The position numbers were made by a program, and so were the translations under genes. The notes below the pieces were generated by a model. It saw nothing but the letters and a program-made list of their open reading frames with translations, had not been told where the DNA came from and did no database searches. Below, piece by piece: positions 35,379 to 46,652 of a stretch of DNA of 60,736 nt (positions are counted from its first letter, which is position 1; each line of letters opens with the position of its first letter). Source of the DNA: Peribacillus faecalis (GTDB lineage Bacteria > Bacillota > Bacilli > Bacillales > DSM-1321); assembly GCF_014712675.1 (NCBI RefSeq), contig NZ_JACXSI010000020.1:1-60736 (forward strand), in the 5' to 3' direction.

Positions 35379-36194
35379 TTATTGAGCGATTTTATGGTTG
35401 AGTGCGTTATTTTTGTAGTTTGGTTCTTCTAGTCTGCGAAACAGGCCCCGGTATTTTTCCAGTAGTGATTCGTCTTCGACTAGGTTAGCGGACTGATAGA
35501 AGGTTATTTGGCCTGTTCCGTCGTTCGTTTGGCCGTTTGCTTCTAAGATCCTTTTTAGATTTTTGGCTGTGCCGATGCTGCCTGAAATTACATCTGTTCC
35601 ATTCGGAAAAATGTTTCGGATGTTTTTCTCGAAATACGGGAAGTGAGTGCAACCAAGCACCACTGTTCCATACTGATTCAAATCAAGATGAGCTAGCGAT
35701 TCTTGCAAATACGACTCGACCACTTCCTCGCTGAACTCAAATCTTTCCGCTAAATGAACAAGCCCCGGCATCGGCATGCTTTCAACAACATCCTGATGAT
35801 CCAGTCTGTTGACTAAGTTACAAAACTTCTCTTCTTTCAACGTCAATTCTGTTGCCATTACCAATACTTTTTTATGCTTTTTCTCACAACTTTGGATGGC
35901 CGGTTTCACTGCCGGTTCAATGCCTATTATCGGGAAATCATATTTTTTGCGAAGGTCTTCGACAGCAATGCTGGTCGCTGTATTGCAAGCAATCACTAAC
36001 GCCTTTACACCTTGCTGCGCAATGAAATCTGCTGCTTGAAAAATATACTCTCTTACTTCATGCTTTGGTTTTTCACCATATGGGACATGCAAGGTATCGG
36101 CATAAAATATGTAATCTTCATTAGGAAGATATTTCATTGCTTGATGAAGGACGGTCATTCCGCCGATACCCGAATCAAAAAAACCTATTTTCAT
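35379..36194 (-). CDS. racE: Glutamate racemase
   Basis: Makes D-glutamate for peptidoglycan. 271 residues from the ATG at 36194 (KIGFFDSGIGGMTVL); an in-frame GTG three codons earlier forms part of the RBS. The two catalytic Cys are in ACNTATS and GCTHFPYF. Family name murI/racE; the RacE label follows the main Bacillus enzyme. Confidence 0.95.
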   Translation of the reverse strand: MKIGFFDSGIGGMTVLHQAMKYLPNEDYIFYADTLHVPYGEKPKHEVREYIFQAADFIAQQGVKALVIACNTATSIAVEDLRKKYDFPIIGIEPAVKPAIQSCEKKHKKVLVMATELTLKEEKFCNLVNRLDHQDVVESMPMPGLVHLAERFEFSEEVVESYLQESLAHLDLNQYGTVVLGCTHFPYFEKNIRNIFPNGTDVISGSIGTAKNLKRILEANGQTNDGTGQITFYQSANLVEDESLLEKYRGLFRRLEEPNYKNNALNHKIAQ

Positions 36195-36249
36195 TATTTT
36201 CACCCTTTTTAGCCAATACGTTATCTATCAAATTTCATTAATGATATAA

Positions 36250-36286
36250 GAAAAGGCTGATTCCTCTTTGGAAGAATCGCCTCTTT
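36250..36286 (-). terminator. Terminator of the DUF4870-yvlB pair
   Basis: AGGC-GATTC pairs with GAATCGCCT with one bulged base, followed on the minus strand by a T-rich stretch. Confidence 0.7.
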
Positions 36287-36333
36287 AAAGTTTAATTTAT
36301 TTTTTCATTCTTGTATAGGCAAACGGGTTAATT

Positions 36334-37425
36334 TTAGTTATGTTTGATTGAAACAGAAGCTGTTTTTGATTCAGCATAAATGCTTGTTTGCGAATCCAGC
36401 TCATTCGTGAATTTAATAGCTTTTTGAACAACTTCATTCTTTTCTTCAACAATTTTCATGCCTTGCAGATTGACCTTAAGCCCGCCTAAATACGATTTGG
36501 CTTCTCCGGATGCATGGATGTTTTGCGGAACAGTAATAAGAATTGCACCTGATGCTGACTTCGCCTTCAATAGTTTCACATTCTCCCCGCAATTTTCTAC
36601 CGAGATTAAACCGTTAAACGTTTCAAAATCTGCCTCTTGGAATGAGCCATTGCTCTTAATCGCACCATTAATCGTATCGCATTCCACTTTAATCGCATTG
36701 AGCTCGTTCAATTCGATATTGCCATTCGCTGTTTCCAAATCGACTTTCAAGCTCGTTAAATCATTCAGCGTGATTTTACCGTTAGCCGTCTTGATTTTTA
36801 ATTGGTCAACATCCAATGTGTTCCCTAAAATATTTCCGTTGAATAAACGCACTTTAAGTTTATCAAGGTGATTTTTCGGTAAGTATAACTTGCTGTTAAC
36901 ACGCATCCATTTTTGGCCGACAATATAGTAGAGCTTATTATCCTTAATTGAGAAGGTCACTTCATCCAAAAGCGTTTTTCGTGCTTCATCAGTATTGTCT
37001 GTCCGATAGACTTTTGCTTCGCATTCCACTTTTATATCGTCTTGCTCCCACACTGCAATCTCAACATTACCGTTCGCAACCTCAATATCGATTTCTTTGA
37101 AAGGCTCATACGTATGTTGAAAAGCATGGTTGACGTTAGCGCTTTTAGATAGGTTCAGATCCAAATCTTTCACTTTGGTCATGACATTATCAACAAAATC
37201 AAAGATCATATCTTTCGCGGATGCTATTTTCTTCTTCGTGTCTTGCTCTTTCTTTTCTTCCTCATCTAAAATAACAACTGTCGATAAATCATTAACGATT
37301 TCTTTCTCTTTCGCACTGTTTTGCTTTGCCTCATCCTCAAGCAACTCCAATAAAGACAGCGCCTCTGAAGCGGTGATTTTGCCTTCCTCCACTAACTTAA
37401 GTATACGTTTTTTTTCATCTTGCAT
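36334..37425 (-). CDS. DUF4097 / LiaX-type envelope-stress protein (YvlB-like)
   Basis: A 363-residue cytoplasmic or surface-exposed protein; the ATG at 37425 (QDEKKRILKLVEEGKITASEAL) follows GGAGG. The N-terminal 30 residues are the helical SHOCT-like module common in YvlB; residues about 100-350 are a regular beta-helix-like series of NGNIEIAVWEQDDI, FNGNILGNTLD, ANGKITLNDL, ANGNIELNEL, INGAIKSNGS, FNGLISVENCG, ASGAILITVP turns. Relatives include LiaX and B. subtilis YvlB, linked to cell-envelope stress. 27 bp downstream of a DUF4870 gene. Confidence 0.85.
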   Translation of the reverse strand: MQDEKKRILKLVEEGKITASEALSLLELLEDEAKQNSAKEKEIVNDLSTVVILDEEEKKEQDTKKKIASAKDMIFDFVDNVMTKVKDLDLNLSKSANVNHAFQHTYEPFKEIDIEVANGNVEIAVWEQDDIKVECEAKVYRTDNTDEARKTLLDEVTFSIKDNKLYYIVGQKWMRVNSKLYLPKNHLDKLKVRLFNGNILGNTLDVDQLKIKTANGKITLNDLTSLKVDLETANGNIELNELNAIKVECDTINGAIKSNGSFQEADFETFNGLISVENCGENVKLLKAKSASGAILITVPQNIHASGEAKSYLGGLKVNLQGMKIVEEKNEVVQKAIKFTNELDSQTSIYAESKTASVSIKHN

Positions 37426-37452
37426 TAAAAACCCTCCACTCAAATCAAATAA

Positions 37453-37815
37453 TTAGTTTGCCAATATCTTTATTCCTTTGACAATGTTCCAGATAAAAAC
37501 CACCAAACTAGTAATGCCGTATAGAACAAATAGCACTATCATTAGAACCGGCACTTCATCCGTTACTGTTGATGATGTGAAAATGCTAAAGAAAATAAAC
37601 GGAATAAAAGCGAGCGGAATCAGCTGAGAAATCAGACTAGATTTCGCATTCTTTTTAACAGCTTGATTGGAACTGGCCAGTAAAATGATAAAAGGTATGA
37701 TGACTGGTGCGAAACACACACTGATGTAGCTAAAAAACGAAAGTATTTTGTTCTCTTCCACCATCAAAACCTGCCTCTCTAAATCTTCATAGTAATCATA
37801 CGGCTGTTTATTCAA
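37453..37815 (-). CDS. DUF4870-like membrane protein
   Basis: 120 residues with three hydrophobic segments (about 27-47, 64-82, 89-112), preceded by a hydrophilic head (NKQPYDYYEDLERQ). The AVKKNAKSSL motif after the first helix is typical of DUF4870/Tic20-like small membrane proteins. Operon with the YvlB-like gene, suggesting a joint role at the membrane. Function unknown. Confidence 0.7.
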   Translation of the reverse strand: MNKQPYDYYEDLERQVLMVEENKILSFFSYISVCFAPVIIPFIILLASSNQAVKKNAKSSLISQLIPLAFIPFIFFSIFTSSTVTDEVPVLMIVLFVLYGITSLVVFIWNIVKGIKILAN

Positions 37816-37926
37816 AAAGTTTCATTCCTTTTTAATTCCCTATATTTCGTGCTTTAGACATTATTCTTGATTATTCGTCTTTATTTCCTGAGAAATATGT
37901 TGCGGCATCTTTTATTTTGTCGAAAA

Positions 37927-37963
37927 CAAGAAAAGCCGCAAACTATGCCTGCGACTTTTCTTC
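37927..37963 (-). terminator. Terminator of uvrBA
   Basis: AGAAAAGCCGC pairs with GCGACTTTTCT with one mismatch; 15 bp after the uvrA stop. Confidence 0.75.
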
Positions 37964-37977
37964 GATGTTTATCCCAA

Positions 37978-40845
37978 TTATGCTTTTGTCTTTTCAGCCA
38001 GTAATTCTTTCATGCGAGCGCGGTCGCGTTCTAATACTGGTTTTAAATATTTCCCTGTATGCGATGCCTCTACTTGAACAATTTCCTCCGGCGTTCCGGC
38101 TGCGACAATTGTACCACCCTTATCTCCGCCTTCAGGACCGAGGTCAATGATGTAATCCGCTGCTTTAATGACATCTAAGTTGTGCTCAATGACAAGAACC
38201 GTATCGCCATTCTCCACTAAGCGCTGAAGAACAACGAGCAAGCGTGCTATATCATCTACATGCAGACCTGTTGTCGGCTCATCTAAAATGTACATCGAAC
38301 GACCAGTTGAACGACGATGTAATTCAGAAGCAAGCTTCACACGTTGCGCTTCCCCGCCTGACAATGTTGTTGCAGGCTGACCAAGCTTCACATAACCTAA
38401 GCCGACGTCTTTAATGGTTTGCAATTTGCGATTAATTTTCGGATGATTTTCGAAAAATGTCACTGCATCCTCAATCGTCATTTCCAAAATATCCGAAATG
38501 CTCTTACCTTTATATTTCACTTCCAAAGTTTCACGGTTGTAACGTTTACCATGACAAACTTCACAAGGAACGTAAACATCCGGCAGGAAGTGCATTTCAA
38601 TTTTGATGATTCCGTCACCGCGACATGCCTCGCAGCGCCCGCCTTTAATATTGAAGCTGAAGCGGCCTTTCTTATAGCCCCTTACTTTCGCTTCGTTTGT
38701 AGAAGCAAATACATCGCGAATATCGTCGAACACACCGGTATAAGTGGCAGGATTTGAACGCGGTGTTCTGCCGATTGGCGACTGATCAATGTCGATAACT
38801 TTATCGAGCTGCTCTATTCCGATTATTTTCTTATGCTGACCAGGCTTTGCTTTTGCACGGTTCAGTTTTTGCGCTAATGACTTATGCAAAATTTCGTTGA
38901 TTATCGTACTTTTTCCTGATCCGGAAACACCGGTTACGCTAATGAACATCCCAAGCGGAATTTTAACATCGACATTTTTCAAGTTGTTCTCTTTTGCTCC
39001 GATGATTTCCAAGTAACGCCCGTCCGATTGACGGCGTTCCAATGGAAGCGGAATGAACTTCTTGCCTGATAAATATTGTCCCGTTAGAGAATCCGGATGC
39101 TTCATGACTTCCTTCGGCGTTCCGGCCGCTATAATTGAGCCGCCATGCACACCGGCACCCGGACCGATGTCGATTAAATAATCAGCTGCGAGCATTGTAT
39201 CCTCATCATGTTCAACGACAATGAGCGTATTGCCGATATCCCTCATGTTTCGCAGCGTATGAATGAGTCGATCATTATCGCGCTGATGAAGCCCGATGGA
39301 TGGCTCGTCCAAAATATAAAGCACGCCGGTCAACCTTGAACCTATTTGAGTCGCCAAGCGAATACGCTGCGCCTCGCCGCCTGATAATGTGCCGGCTGCG
39401 CGACTTAGCGTCAAATAATCCAACCCGACATTCTCCAGAAAACCAAGGCGTTCTCGAATTTCTTGAAGAATCATATGTGCGATTTGGGCTTCTTTTTCAG
39501 TCAACTTTAAGTTATTTGCCCATTGGTTAGTTTCAGCAATAGACATTTCCGTTACTTTTCCGATATGTTTGCCGTTTATCAGCACTGCGAGCGCTTCTTT
39601 TTTCAAGCGATAGCCTTTACATGTCGGACAGCGGTTATCGGCCATGTATTTCTCCATTTGCTCGCGCACCCAATCTGAAGACGTCTCTCTATACCGTCTT
39701 TCAACATTACGAAGAACACCTTCAAATTCCGTATAGTTTTCGCGAACTTGGCCAAACTCCGATTCGTAGCGGAAATAAATCTTTTCTGAACCTGATCCGT
39801 ATAAAATTTTATCCAATAAATGCTCCGGAATATCCTCAATCGGCGTATCCATATCAATTCCATAATGGTTCGCCACTGATTCAAGCAACGAAGGATAATA
39901 TTGTGAGCTTGTCGGTTCCCACGGCGCAATCGCATGCTGATGCAGGCTCAGCGACCGGTCCGGTATAACGAGATCAATATCAACTTCCTGCTTAAAACCT
40001 AAACCATCACAATCCGGACATGCACCAAACGGACTGTTGAATGAGAATAATCTAGGCTCCAGTTCATCAACGGAAAAGCCGCAAATCGGACATGCATGAT
40101 TTTCGCTGAACAACAGTTCTTCTTCACCGATGACATCAATGATGACTTTTCCATCGCCCAACCTTAAAGCATTTTCCAATGAATCAGCAAGACGTGCTTC
40201 CACACCTTCCTTCATGACGATTCGGTCAACTGTCACTTCAATGCTATGCTTCTTATTTTTATCTAATTCAATTTCATCATTAATATCATAAATTTCTCCG
40301 TCGACACGGACACGGACATAACCTTTCTTCTTAATATCCTCGAACGTTTTGACGTGGGCACCTTTTTTGCCGGAAACAATTGGCGCAAGAATTTGAAAGC
40401 GTGTCTTCTCCGGGTATTCCATAATACGGTCAACCATTTGCTCAATCGTTTGTGATGAAATCTCAATATTGTGCGTCGGACATGTTGGTCTGCCGACACG
40501 CGCATATAGGAGACGCAAATAGTCATAGATTTCCGTTACCGTTCCGACTGTCGACCGCGGGTTACGGCTCGTCGTTTTTTGATCGATGGAGATGGCCGGG
40601 GACAAACCTTCAATCAAGTCGACATCCGGCTTATCCATTTGCCCTAAAAATTGGCGCGCGTAGGCGGAAAGAGATTCCACATATCGGCGTTGCCCCTCCG
40701 CATAAATCGTATCAAAGGCTAATGAAGATTTCCCCGAACCGGATAGACCGGTCAGAACAACCAACTTATCGCGCGGAATGGTAACATCGATGTTTTTCAG
40801 ATTATGGACTCTGGCGCCTTTTATTTCTATCTTATCAATTGCCAT
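37978..40845 (-). CDS. uvrA: Excinuclease ABC subunit A
   Basis: Damage-recognition ATPase of nucleotide-excision repair. 955 residues with two ABC modules: Walker [15 protein letters not shown] and [14 protein letters not shown], signatures [12 protein letters not shown] and [12 protein letters not shown], and zinc Cys motifs ([19 protein letters not shown] start and [20 protein letters not shown] start). 7 bp after uvrB. Confidence 0.98.
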   Translation of the reverse strand: MAIDKIEIKGARVHNLKNIDVTIPRDKLVVLTGLSGSGKSSLAFDTIYAEGQRRYVESLSAYARQFLGQMDKPDVDLIEGLSPAISIDQKTTSRNPRSTVGTVTEIYDYLRLLYARVGRPTCPTHNIEISSQTIEQMVDRIMEYPEKTRFQILAPIVSGKKGAHVKTFEDIKKKGYVRVRVDGEIYDINDEIELDKNKKHSIEVTVDRIVMKEGVEARLADSLENALRLGDGKVIIDVIGEEELLFSENHACPICGFSVDELEPRLFSFNSPFGACPDCDGLGFKQEVDIDLVIPDRSLSLHQHAIAPWEPTSSQYYPSLLESVANHYGIDMDTPIEDIPEHLLDKILYGSGSEKIYFRYESEFGQVRENYTEFEGVLRNVERRYRETSSDWVREQMEKYMADNRCPTCKGYRLKKEALAVLINGKHIGKVTEMSIAETNQWANNLKLTEKEAQIAHMILQEIRERLGFLENVGLDYLTLSRAAGTLSGGEAQRIRLATQIGSRLTGVLYILDEPSIGLHQRDNDRLIHTLRNMRDIGNTLIVVEHDEDTMLAADYLIDIGPGAGVHGGSIIAAGTPKEVMKHPDSLTGQYLSGKKFIPLPLERRQSDGRYLEIIGAKENNLKNVDVKIPLGMFISVTGVSGSGKSTIINEILHKSLAQKLNRAKAKPGQHKKIIGIEQLDKVIDIDQSPIGRTPRSNPATYTGVFDDIRDVFASTNEAKVRGYKKGRFSFNIKGGRCEACRGDGIIKIEMHFLPDVYVPCEVCHGKRYNRETLEVKYKGKSISDILEMTIEDAVTFFENHPKINRKLQTIKDVGLGYVKLGQPATTLSGGEAQRVKLASELHRRSTGRSMYILDEPTTGLHVDDIARLLVVLQRLVENGDTVLVIEHNLDVIKAADYIIDLGPEGGDKGGTIVAAGTPEEIVQVEASHTGKYLKPVLERDRARMKELLAEKTKA

Positions 40846-40852
40846 ATTTCTG

Positions 40853-42829
40853 TCATCCTTCCAGTTTCAGTTCTAATAGGAGATCGCGCAATTCTGCAGC
40901 CCGTTCGAAGTCCAACGCTCTTGCCGCTTCCTTCATTTCCTTCTCCATATCCGCTATTACTTTTTCTTTCTCTTCTTTACTTAAATGATCAAGTTTCACA
41001 TTTGTATCTTGCTCTTCTTGCTCCTCAGCAGCATGTGTCGCTCTAATGACGTCGCGTACTTCTTTTTGGATTGTTTTTGGAACAATGCCGTGAATCTCGT
41101 TATATTCTTCTTGAATTGCCCGGCGTCTCTTCGTTTCCTTAATAGCTATATCCATTGAATTCGTAATTTTATCCGCATACATTATAACGTGACCATTCGA
41201 ATTTCGCGCTGCACGTCCGATTGTTTGGATAAGCGAACGCTCGGAACGGAGGAAGCCTTCTTTGTCGGCATCCAATATCGCAATTAACGATACTTCTGGA
41301 ATGTCCAAACCTTCTCTCAGCAAGTTAATGCCGACTAATACATCATATGTGCCAAGCCGCAGCTCGCGGATAATTTCAATTCTCTCTAATGTTTTGATTT
41401 CCGAATGCAAGTATTGCACTTTTATGCCAATTTCTTTTAAATAATCCGTCAAATCTTCCGACATTTTTTTTGTTAATGTCGTAATAAGTACACGCTCATT
41501 TTTCGATACACGATCTTGAATCTCGCCAATCAGGTCATCAATCTGTCCTTGAATCGGGCGAATATCAATTGTCGGATCAAGAAGACCTGTCGGACGGATG
41601 ATTTGCTCGACCATTTCCGGTGTATGCTCTAATTCATATGGGCCCGGAGTTGCCGATACGAAAATCGCCTGGCTGACTTTCTTTTCAAACTCAGTAAATG
41701 TCAGCGGTCGGTTATCCATTGCAGAAGGCAAACGAAAACCGTAATCAACCAGCACCTTTTTACGGGCTTGGTCGCCGTTGTACATGCCACGCACTTGCGG
41801 AAGAGTTACGTGTGATTCGTCGACGACTAGCAGGAAGTCTTCCGGCAAGTAGTCAAGTAGCGTATAAGGTGTTGATCCCGGCGGACGCAATGTCAGATGA
41901 CGTGAGTAGTTCTCGATGCCGGAGCAGAAGCCCATCTCCCTCATCATTTCCAAATCGTAACGTGTTCTCTGCTCAAGACGTTGCGCTTCCAGAAGCTTGC
42001 CATTTTCTCTGAAATAAATCAGCTGTTCTTCCAGCTCTTTTTCAATATTTTGAATCGCGACTCGCATTTTCTCTTCACGGGTTACGAAGTGGGATGCCGG
42101 AAAAATTGCAACATGCTCGCGTTCGCCCAACACTTCCCCGGTTAGCGCGTCGACTTCCCGGATGCGGTCAATTTCGTCTCCAAAAAACTCGATGCGTATG
42201 CAGTGCTCATCCCGAGAAGCCGGGAATATTTCCACAACGTCACCGCGAACCCGAAATGTTCCGCGTTTGAAATCAATATCGTTGCGTTCGTATTGGACAT
42301 CTACTAGTCTTCTTAACAATTGATTGCGCTCAATTTCCATACCGGTGCGCAAAGAAACAACCATCTCGCTGTATTCTTCCGGCGAACCTAAGCCGTAAAT
42401 GCACGATACACTGGCGATAATGATGACATCTTTTCTTTCAAATAATGAAGATGTCGCCGAGTGCCGAAGCTTATCGATTTCATCATTGACGCTCGAATCC
42501 TTTTCGATGAACGTATCCGTCTGTGGTACGTATGCCTCCGGTTGATAGTAATCGTAGTAGCTGACAAAGTACTCAACAGCATTGTTCGGAAAAAATTCTT
42601 TAAACTCACTGTATAGCTGGCCGGCAAGCGTCTTATTATGCGCAATAACCAGGGTCGGTTTATTTACTTCTTTGATGACATTGGATATCGTAAATGTCTT
42701 CCCAGTTCCTGTCGCACCCAGCAAAGTCTGCATCCGCTTCCCCGCTTTAATCCCTTCGACAAGGGTTTCGATTGCTTGCGGCTGATCCCCGCTAGGAGAA
42801 TATTTTGAGACTAACTGAAACTCATTCAT
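40853..42829 (-). CDS. uvrB: Excinuclease ABC subunit B
   Basis: Helicase-like damage verifier that loads UvrC. 658 residues from the ATG at 42829 ([19 protein letters not shown]) after GGAGGT. Walker [12 protein letters not shown], the beta-hairpin [19 protein letters not shown]-like [11 protein letters not shown], helicase motif [11 protein letters not shown] and a C-terminal UVR motif ([17 protein letters not shown]) are present. No convincing LexA box was found upstream. Confidence 0.98.
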   Translation of the reverse strand: MNEFQLVSKYSPSGDQPQAIETLVEGIKAGKRMQTLLGATGTGKTFTISNVIKEVNKPTLVIAHNKTLAGQLYSEFKEFFPNNAVEYFVSYYDYYQPEAYVPQTDTFIEKDSSVNDEIDKLRHSATSSLFERKDVIIIASVSCIYGLGSPEEYSEMVVSLRTGMEIERNQLLRRLVDVQYERNDIDFKRGTFRVRGDVVEIFPASRDEHCIRIEFFGDEIDRIREVDALTGEVLGEREHVAIFPASHFVTREEKMRVAIQNIEKELEEQLIYFRENGKLLEAQRLEQRTRYDLEMMREMGFCSGIENYSRHLTLRPPGSTPYTLLDYLPEDFLLVVDESHVTLPQVRGMYNGDQARKKVLVDYGFRLPSAMDNRPLTFTEFEKKVSQAIFVSATPGPYELEHTPEMVEQIIRPTGLLDPTIDIRPIQGQIDDLIGEIQDRVSKNERVLITTLTKKMSEDLTDYLKEIGIKVQYLHSEIKTLERIEIIRELRLGTYDVLVGINLLREGLDIPEVSLIAILDADKEGFLRSERSLIQTIGRAARNSNGHVIMYADKITNSMDIAIKETKRRRAIQEEYNEIHGIVPKTIQKEVRDVIRATHAAEEQEEQDTNVKLDHLSKEEKEKVIADMEKEMKEAARALDFERAAELRDLLLELKLEG

Positions 42830-42957
42830 ACGCTTACCTCCATCTTGCTTTTTATATATCATTAACGAACGTACTCATTTATAGACAGTGTACCACAAAT
42901 AATAGAAAGCTAACCACTGAAAAGCGAACACTTATTCGTTTTCGGTTATACAAGGCA

Positions 42958-43100
42958 GCGCTCTATTCTCTCACTCGACTCGGTGCTCTATTTTTTCGTT
43001 TCGCGCCCTATCTTCTTGACTTGGCGTTCTATCTTGCTGATTCGGCAGTCTATTTTCAGCTCCAAACTCTTATTTTTTCAATTTCCGATCTATTTATCGT
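42958..43100. repeat. Phased short-core array 2 (CGCTCTAT family)
   Basis: Between csbA and uvrB. CTAT cores at 42963, 42988, 43008, 43029, 43050, about 43070 (TTAT) and 43090: after one 25-nt step all steps are 20-21 nt. Most cores are preceded by GCGCTC, GCGCCC, GGCGTT or similar. One unit (CTATTTTTTCGTTTCGCGC) is nearly the same as a unit of array 4. Confidence 0.65.
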
Positions 43101-43166
43101 CACTTTCTTCCCATTTAAAATTATTTCGAACTCATTTCCTCTAAAATCATGACAAAAAGCACCAAG

Positions 43167-43403
43167 CTAAGCGCTCTGGTGCGATGAAGTATGCTTAATG
43201 TAACGAATGGACAGCCATAAGCCGAATGTTAATGAGCAAGCATCCAAAATGATGATCGGCCAAGTTTCTGTATAGCCCGCATAGGCGGATGCACTGATTA
43301 GTGCGACACTCAATGCCAACCCGACGAAATGATTATAAGTGACTTTAGTGAAAATATAGACTAGTAGGGCCGGCAATATAATAGCAGCTAAATACCAAGT
43401 CAT
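43167..43403 (-). CDS. csbA: CsbA-type small membrane protein
   Basis: 78 residues from the ATG at 43403 (TWYLAAIILPALLVYIF), which follows AAGGAG; a longer upstream frame is rejected. Two to three hydrophobic helices and a basic C-terminus with His and Ser. In B. subtilis csbA lies directly upstream of uvrB and is under sigma-B; I could not find a clear sigma-B promoter here. Confidence 0.85.
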   Translation of the reverse strand: MTWYLAAIILPALLVYIFTKVTYNHFVGLALSVALISASAYAGYTETWPIIILDACSLTFGLWLSIRYIKHTSSHQSA

Positions 43404-43506
43404 AAAAATCATCTCCTTATGATTCTTCGAGACTTCTGTTACAGAATTGCCATCTTTATTATAGCACACGTCTGGTAAAATAACCCTTATCGAGGTCTGA
43501 TGTTCA

Positions 43507-43540
43507 ATAAAAAAGCAGAGCCATAAGTTTCTGCTTTTTG
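43507..43540 (-). terminator. Hairpin terminator upstream of csbA
   Basis: AAAAGCAG pairs with CTGCTTTT around a 13-nt loop with flanking A and T runs. Together with the cadA terminator it separates cadCA from csbA. Confidence 0.75.
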
Positions 43541-43716
43541 TTGATTTCAAACGCTTAAATTACCGTTGACCTATTTATTTGCTCGGATTGAAATCACACG
43601 GTCTTCCTCATTCGGGTAGTATATTGTTATATGGAGGTTAAATCAATAAAAATTCTCAAGTTCTTTAAGCCAGCCGGTGTGCGGGAACGGTATTCCATTT
43701 CTTTATATCCAAATAA

Positions 43717-43746
43717 AAAACTGTACCGGAACCGGTACAGTTTTCT
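43717..43746 (-). terminator. Terminator of cadCA
   Basis: AAAACTGTACCGG is followed directly by its complement CCGGTACAGTTTT around AA. 3 bp after the cadA stop. Confidence 0.9.
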
Positions 43747-43748
43747 CC

Positions 43749-45881
43749 CTATTCTTTCACACGCAATAATCTCAAGCTATTCAGCGTTACCAATAGGGTA
43801 GCGCCTAAGTCAGCGAAAATGGCGATCCATAATGTCAGCCAGCCTGGAACTACCAGCAACAGAGCGATTAGCTTTAATCCAAGCGCGAACGTGATATTTT
43901 GTTTAATGACGCTCATAGTTTTCTTGCTTAACTTAATGACGAACGGAAGCTTATGCAAATCATCACCCATTAAAGCGATATCTGCTGTTTCCAGCGCCGT
44001 ATCAGAGCCGACTCCTCCCATGGCAATACCGATATTGGCAGCCGCTAATGCCGGCGCATCATTGACGCCATCACCGACCATCGCAACATGTTCATATTGC
44101 TGTTTTAGCTCTTTCATTTTCTCAAGCTTATGTTGCGGAAGCAGATTGGCTTCTGTTCGACTGACTCCGACAGCATCTGCAATGCTGAATGCCGTCTCGG
44201 CAGAATCACCGGTCAGCATGATTGTATGCTCAATTCCTTGCGCATGCAGTGCAGACACAACCTCTTTGCTGCTTTCGCGTACTTCATCAGCGACCGCAAC
44301 AATTGCAACAATTTGATTTTCCTTGCCGATTAGCATCGCTGTTTTACCTTGATGCTGGTACACTTTCAACCGTTGCTCAATCGCATCAACTTGTTCAACT
44401 CCGACAGTTTCCTTCAATAAAGCCGCATTGCCGATATAATATTGCTCACCGTCAATTTTCCCTTGAATTCCTTTTCCGATTACAGATGTGAAGGCTTCTA
44501 TTTCATAAGATTTGTATGCAATCGTATCTTGCTCGGCTTTTTTTATGAATGCTTGCGAAAGCGGATGTTGAGAAAATGCCTCCAGTGCAGCAATTTTTCC
44601 GAACAGTGTTTCCCGATTATCGCCGCTTAGCACATCATAATTTGTCACTGCAGGAACACCTTTAGTCAATGTGCCTGTTTTATCAAAAGCGATCGCCTTT
44701 ATTTTTCGGACTTCTTCAAGATGAATACCGCCTTTAATGAGAACACCTTTTTTTGCCGCGTTGCCTATAGCTGTGACAATTGCGACCGGCGTTGAAATTA
44801 CTAGCGCACAAGGACAGCCGACAACGAGTACAGCCAAACCTTGATAAATCCAGGAAACCCACTCACCGCCAAAGAACAAAGGCGGAATAATCGCTACCAA
44901 AAATGCCACCACGATAATGGCCGGAGTGTAATACTTCGCAAACACATCAACAAATGCTTGTGCCGGTGCTCTTTCACCTTGCGCCTCTTCAACAAGATGA
45001 ATCATTTTCGCGATTGTTGTATCATCGACTAGTTTCGTTACTTCAATCTCAAGCATTCCTTCTGCATTCAAAGTTCCGGCGTATACATCATCACCTATGC
45101 TCTTTTCAACAGGAATCGATTCTCCTGTAATCGCCGATTGATTAACATTGGAATGCCCCTTTACCACTTTGCCGTCCATCGCAATTTTTTGTCCCGGTTT
45201 GACAAGCATGATGTCCTTCAAGACGATATCATCAACGGATACTTCCATCTCTTTTCCGTTTCGGCGCACTAATGCTGTTTTCGGTGCTATATCCATAAGC
45301 GAAGTGATTGATTTACGAGCTTTTTCCATTGAGTAATGCTCAAGCGCCTCACTAATCGCAAACAGGATGACAACAACCGCGCCCTCACTCCATTCACCGA
45401 TGATGGCCGCCCCAATAATAGCAATCGTCATCAAGGTTTTCATATCGAACTGCAGCTTTGTTAAATTTCTCAAACCAACTTTAAAAATGGAGTAACCTCC
45501 GATTGCGATACTCAAAAAGAATGAGGCGATTGTTACCAGACTGTCTTCACCAATTGTATAGTTAGAGACATAACCCGCGACTAAAAACATAAAGGAAATA
45601 ATCAGCACACCATATTTTTGCCAAAAGCTTTTTTCCGGCATTTCTTGTTTTGCTTTGACCGGACTGATTTGCAGCTTCTCAAATGCGCCGGCCTCTTGTA
45701 CTTGCTCTAATTTATGATCTCCGATGACTGTAATCTTCGCAGCGCCGAAGTTGACCTTTGCATCCTCGACACCATCTATATTTTTGACATTTTGCTCAAA
45801 TATTCGCGCACAGTTGGCACAATCCAACCCTTGAATCCGGTAAACTTGTTTCTCTTGCTCGAATGTTTTGGCATGGCTCAT
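43749..45881 (-). CDS. cadA: P1B-type heavy-metal ATPase (Cd/Zn/Pb efflux)
   Basis: Exports divalent soft metals across the membrane. 710 residues: one N-terminal HMA domain with Cys21/Cys24 ([11 protein letters not shown]), eight membrane helices, the transport motif Cys356-Pro-Cys358 (GCPCAL), phosphorylation site Asp400 (DKTGTLTKG), [10 protein letters not shown] and hinge [12 protein letters not shown]. The CPC with a downstream HP locus (SQHPLSQA) fits the Zn/Cd/Pb subgroup. 4-nt overlap with the cadC regulator gene. Confidence 0.95.
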   Translation of the reverse strand: MSHAKTFEQEKQVYRIQGLDCANCARIFEQNVKNIDGVEDAKVNFGAAKITVIGDHKLEQVQEAGAFEKLQISPVKAKQEMPEKSFWQKYGVLIISFMFLVAGYVSNYTIGEDSLVTIASFFLSIAIGGYSIFKVGLRNLTKLQFDMKTLMTIAIIGAAIIGEWSEGAVVVILFAISEALEHYSMEKARKSITSLMDIAPKTALVRRNGKEMEVSVDDIVLKDIMLVKPGQKIAMDGKVVKGHSNVNQSAITGESIPVEKSIGDDVYAGTLNAEGMLEIEVTKLVDDTTIAKMIHLVEEAQGERAPAQAFVDVFAKYYTPAIIVVAFLVAIIPPLFFGGEWVSWIYQGLAVLVVGCPCALVISTPVAIVTAIGNAAKKGVLIKGGIHLEEVRKIKAIAFDKTGTLTKGVPAVTNYDVLSGDNRETLFGKIAALEAFSQHPLSQAFIKKAEQDTIAYKSYEIEAFTSVIGKGIQGKIDGEQYYIGNAALLKETVGVEQVDAIEQRLKVYQHQGKTAMLIGKENQIVAIVAVADEVRESSKEVVSALHAQGIEHTIMLTGDSAETAFSIADAVGVSRTEANLLPQHKLEKMKELKQQYEHVAMVGDGVNDAPALAAANIGIAMGGVGSDTALETADIALMGDDLHKLPFVIKLSKKTMSVIKQNITFALGLKLIALLLVVPGWLTLWIAIFADLGATLLVTLNSLRLLRVKE

Positions 45882-46237
45882 CTTTGTTCACCGACCTTTT
45901 CTTCAATCGTCAAATTTAACAATTGTTTAATTGTTTCATCCATGATGCAATAAAAAGCCTGTTTACCTCTCTTACGATAAGAAGCAATCCCAATGTCCCG
46001 CAGCAGACGCAAATGGTGAGAAGCTGTCGCCGTTGAAACTTCTGCAACTTCCGCTACATCGCACACACACTGTTCTTTTATTGTCAGCAAATACGCGATT
46101 TTAACACGTGTCGGATCAGACAACGCCTTGAAAAGACTGGCTGCATCTGCAAAATCTTTGTCTTTCATCGTGTCTTTAAGCGTTGTAATCTGCTCGACGC
46201 TATTATTAATATGTTCAATTTCACATTGGTCTTTCAA
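45878..46237 (-). CDS. cadC: ArsR/SmtB-family metal-sensing repressor CadC
   Basis: 119 residues from a TTG at 46237 ([12 protein letters not shown]) preceded by AGAGGTGAG; the earlier GTG is inside that RBS. Winged helix with [29 protein letters not shown]. The N-terminal Cys and the ELCVCD-type Cys pair (here EQCVCD) are the CadC metal site. Represses itself and cadA; metal release opens the operon. Confidence 0.93.
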   Translation of the reverse strand: MKDQCEIEHINNSVEQITTLKDTMKDKDFADAASLFKALSDPTRVKIAYLLTIKEQCVCDVAEVAEVSTATASHHLRLLRDIGIASYRKRGKQAFYCIMDETIKQLLNLTIEEKVGEQR

Positions 46238-46267
46238 TAGTCTCACCTCTGCCTACATGCACATTCT

Positions 46268-46287
46268 AATATATATTTGATTATATT
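46268..46287 (-). promoter_or_regulatory. Possible cad operator/promoter
   Basis: AATATA and TATATT flank an 8-nt spacer and overlap a TATAAT-like -10 on the minus strand about 40 bp before cadC. The position fits a CadC operator, but the sequence is generic AT-rich and the -35 is poor. Confidence 0.4.
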
Positions 46288-46364
46288 ATACTCCTCTGCC
46301 TCCAGTTCCTCCATTGATTGTAATAGTCAGTATATGAAAATTTTTCGACATTGGTTCTAATACG

Positions 46365-46594
46365 AAAAACCGGCACCGGTCCTTTTTCATCATGATAACA
46401 CTACTTTGATACGCCTCGATGAAAAAGGAGACATGCGGGAGGACTAAGATGAATCACACAAGAAACCCGAACTTGGTTTCTTGGGGGAGGCAGCTTAGGA
46501 CCAAGCATGGCAGGTGTAAGGTTAGACAGCTATCCAAGTTCAAGAAAAATAAATTAACTTATCTTTTTAAAAACTGGCGCCGGTCCTTTTTCAT
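46365..46594. repeat. Dispersed structured element, copy B
   Basis: Core 46425-46528 (104 nt) aligns without gaps to copy A. Stems: GACATGC/GCATGGC (one mismatch), CTAAG/CTTAG and CAAGAAACC/GGTTTCTTG. In the last stem the second base pair is G-C in copy A and A-T here, so both partners changed. The same conserved tail ends GGTTAGACA. Imperfect direct repeats bracket the copy: AAACCGGCACCGGTCC (46368) and AAACTGGCGCCGGTCC (46571), each followed by TTTTTCAT. It lies upstream of cadC. Confidence 0.65.
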
Positions 46595-46652
46595 TTATGA
46601 ATCCGCACCTCGATTTTTAACATTTGGGGTCTCCTGCTTTTGAAGGCTGAGA

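Noticed and set aside
42864-42882. LexA/DinR (SOS) box upstream of uvrB
   Set aside because: Only one half-site (GTTCG on the minus strand) matches; the other half deviates at most positions.
43404-43560. Sigma-B promoter for csbA
   Set aside because: Expected from B. subtilis, but no GTTT-N12-15-GGGTA pair was found; only a TATAAT-like element is visible.
43631-43802. Plus-strand frame of under 60 codons between csbA and cadA
   Set aside because: It reads through the cadA terminator and into the cadA coding strand; no good RBS.
46419-46643. 74-codon plus-strand frame inside copy B
   Set aside because: Same reason; it runs through the hairpin and the right bracket and has no counterpart in copy A.
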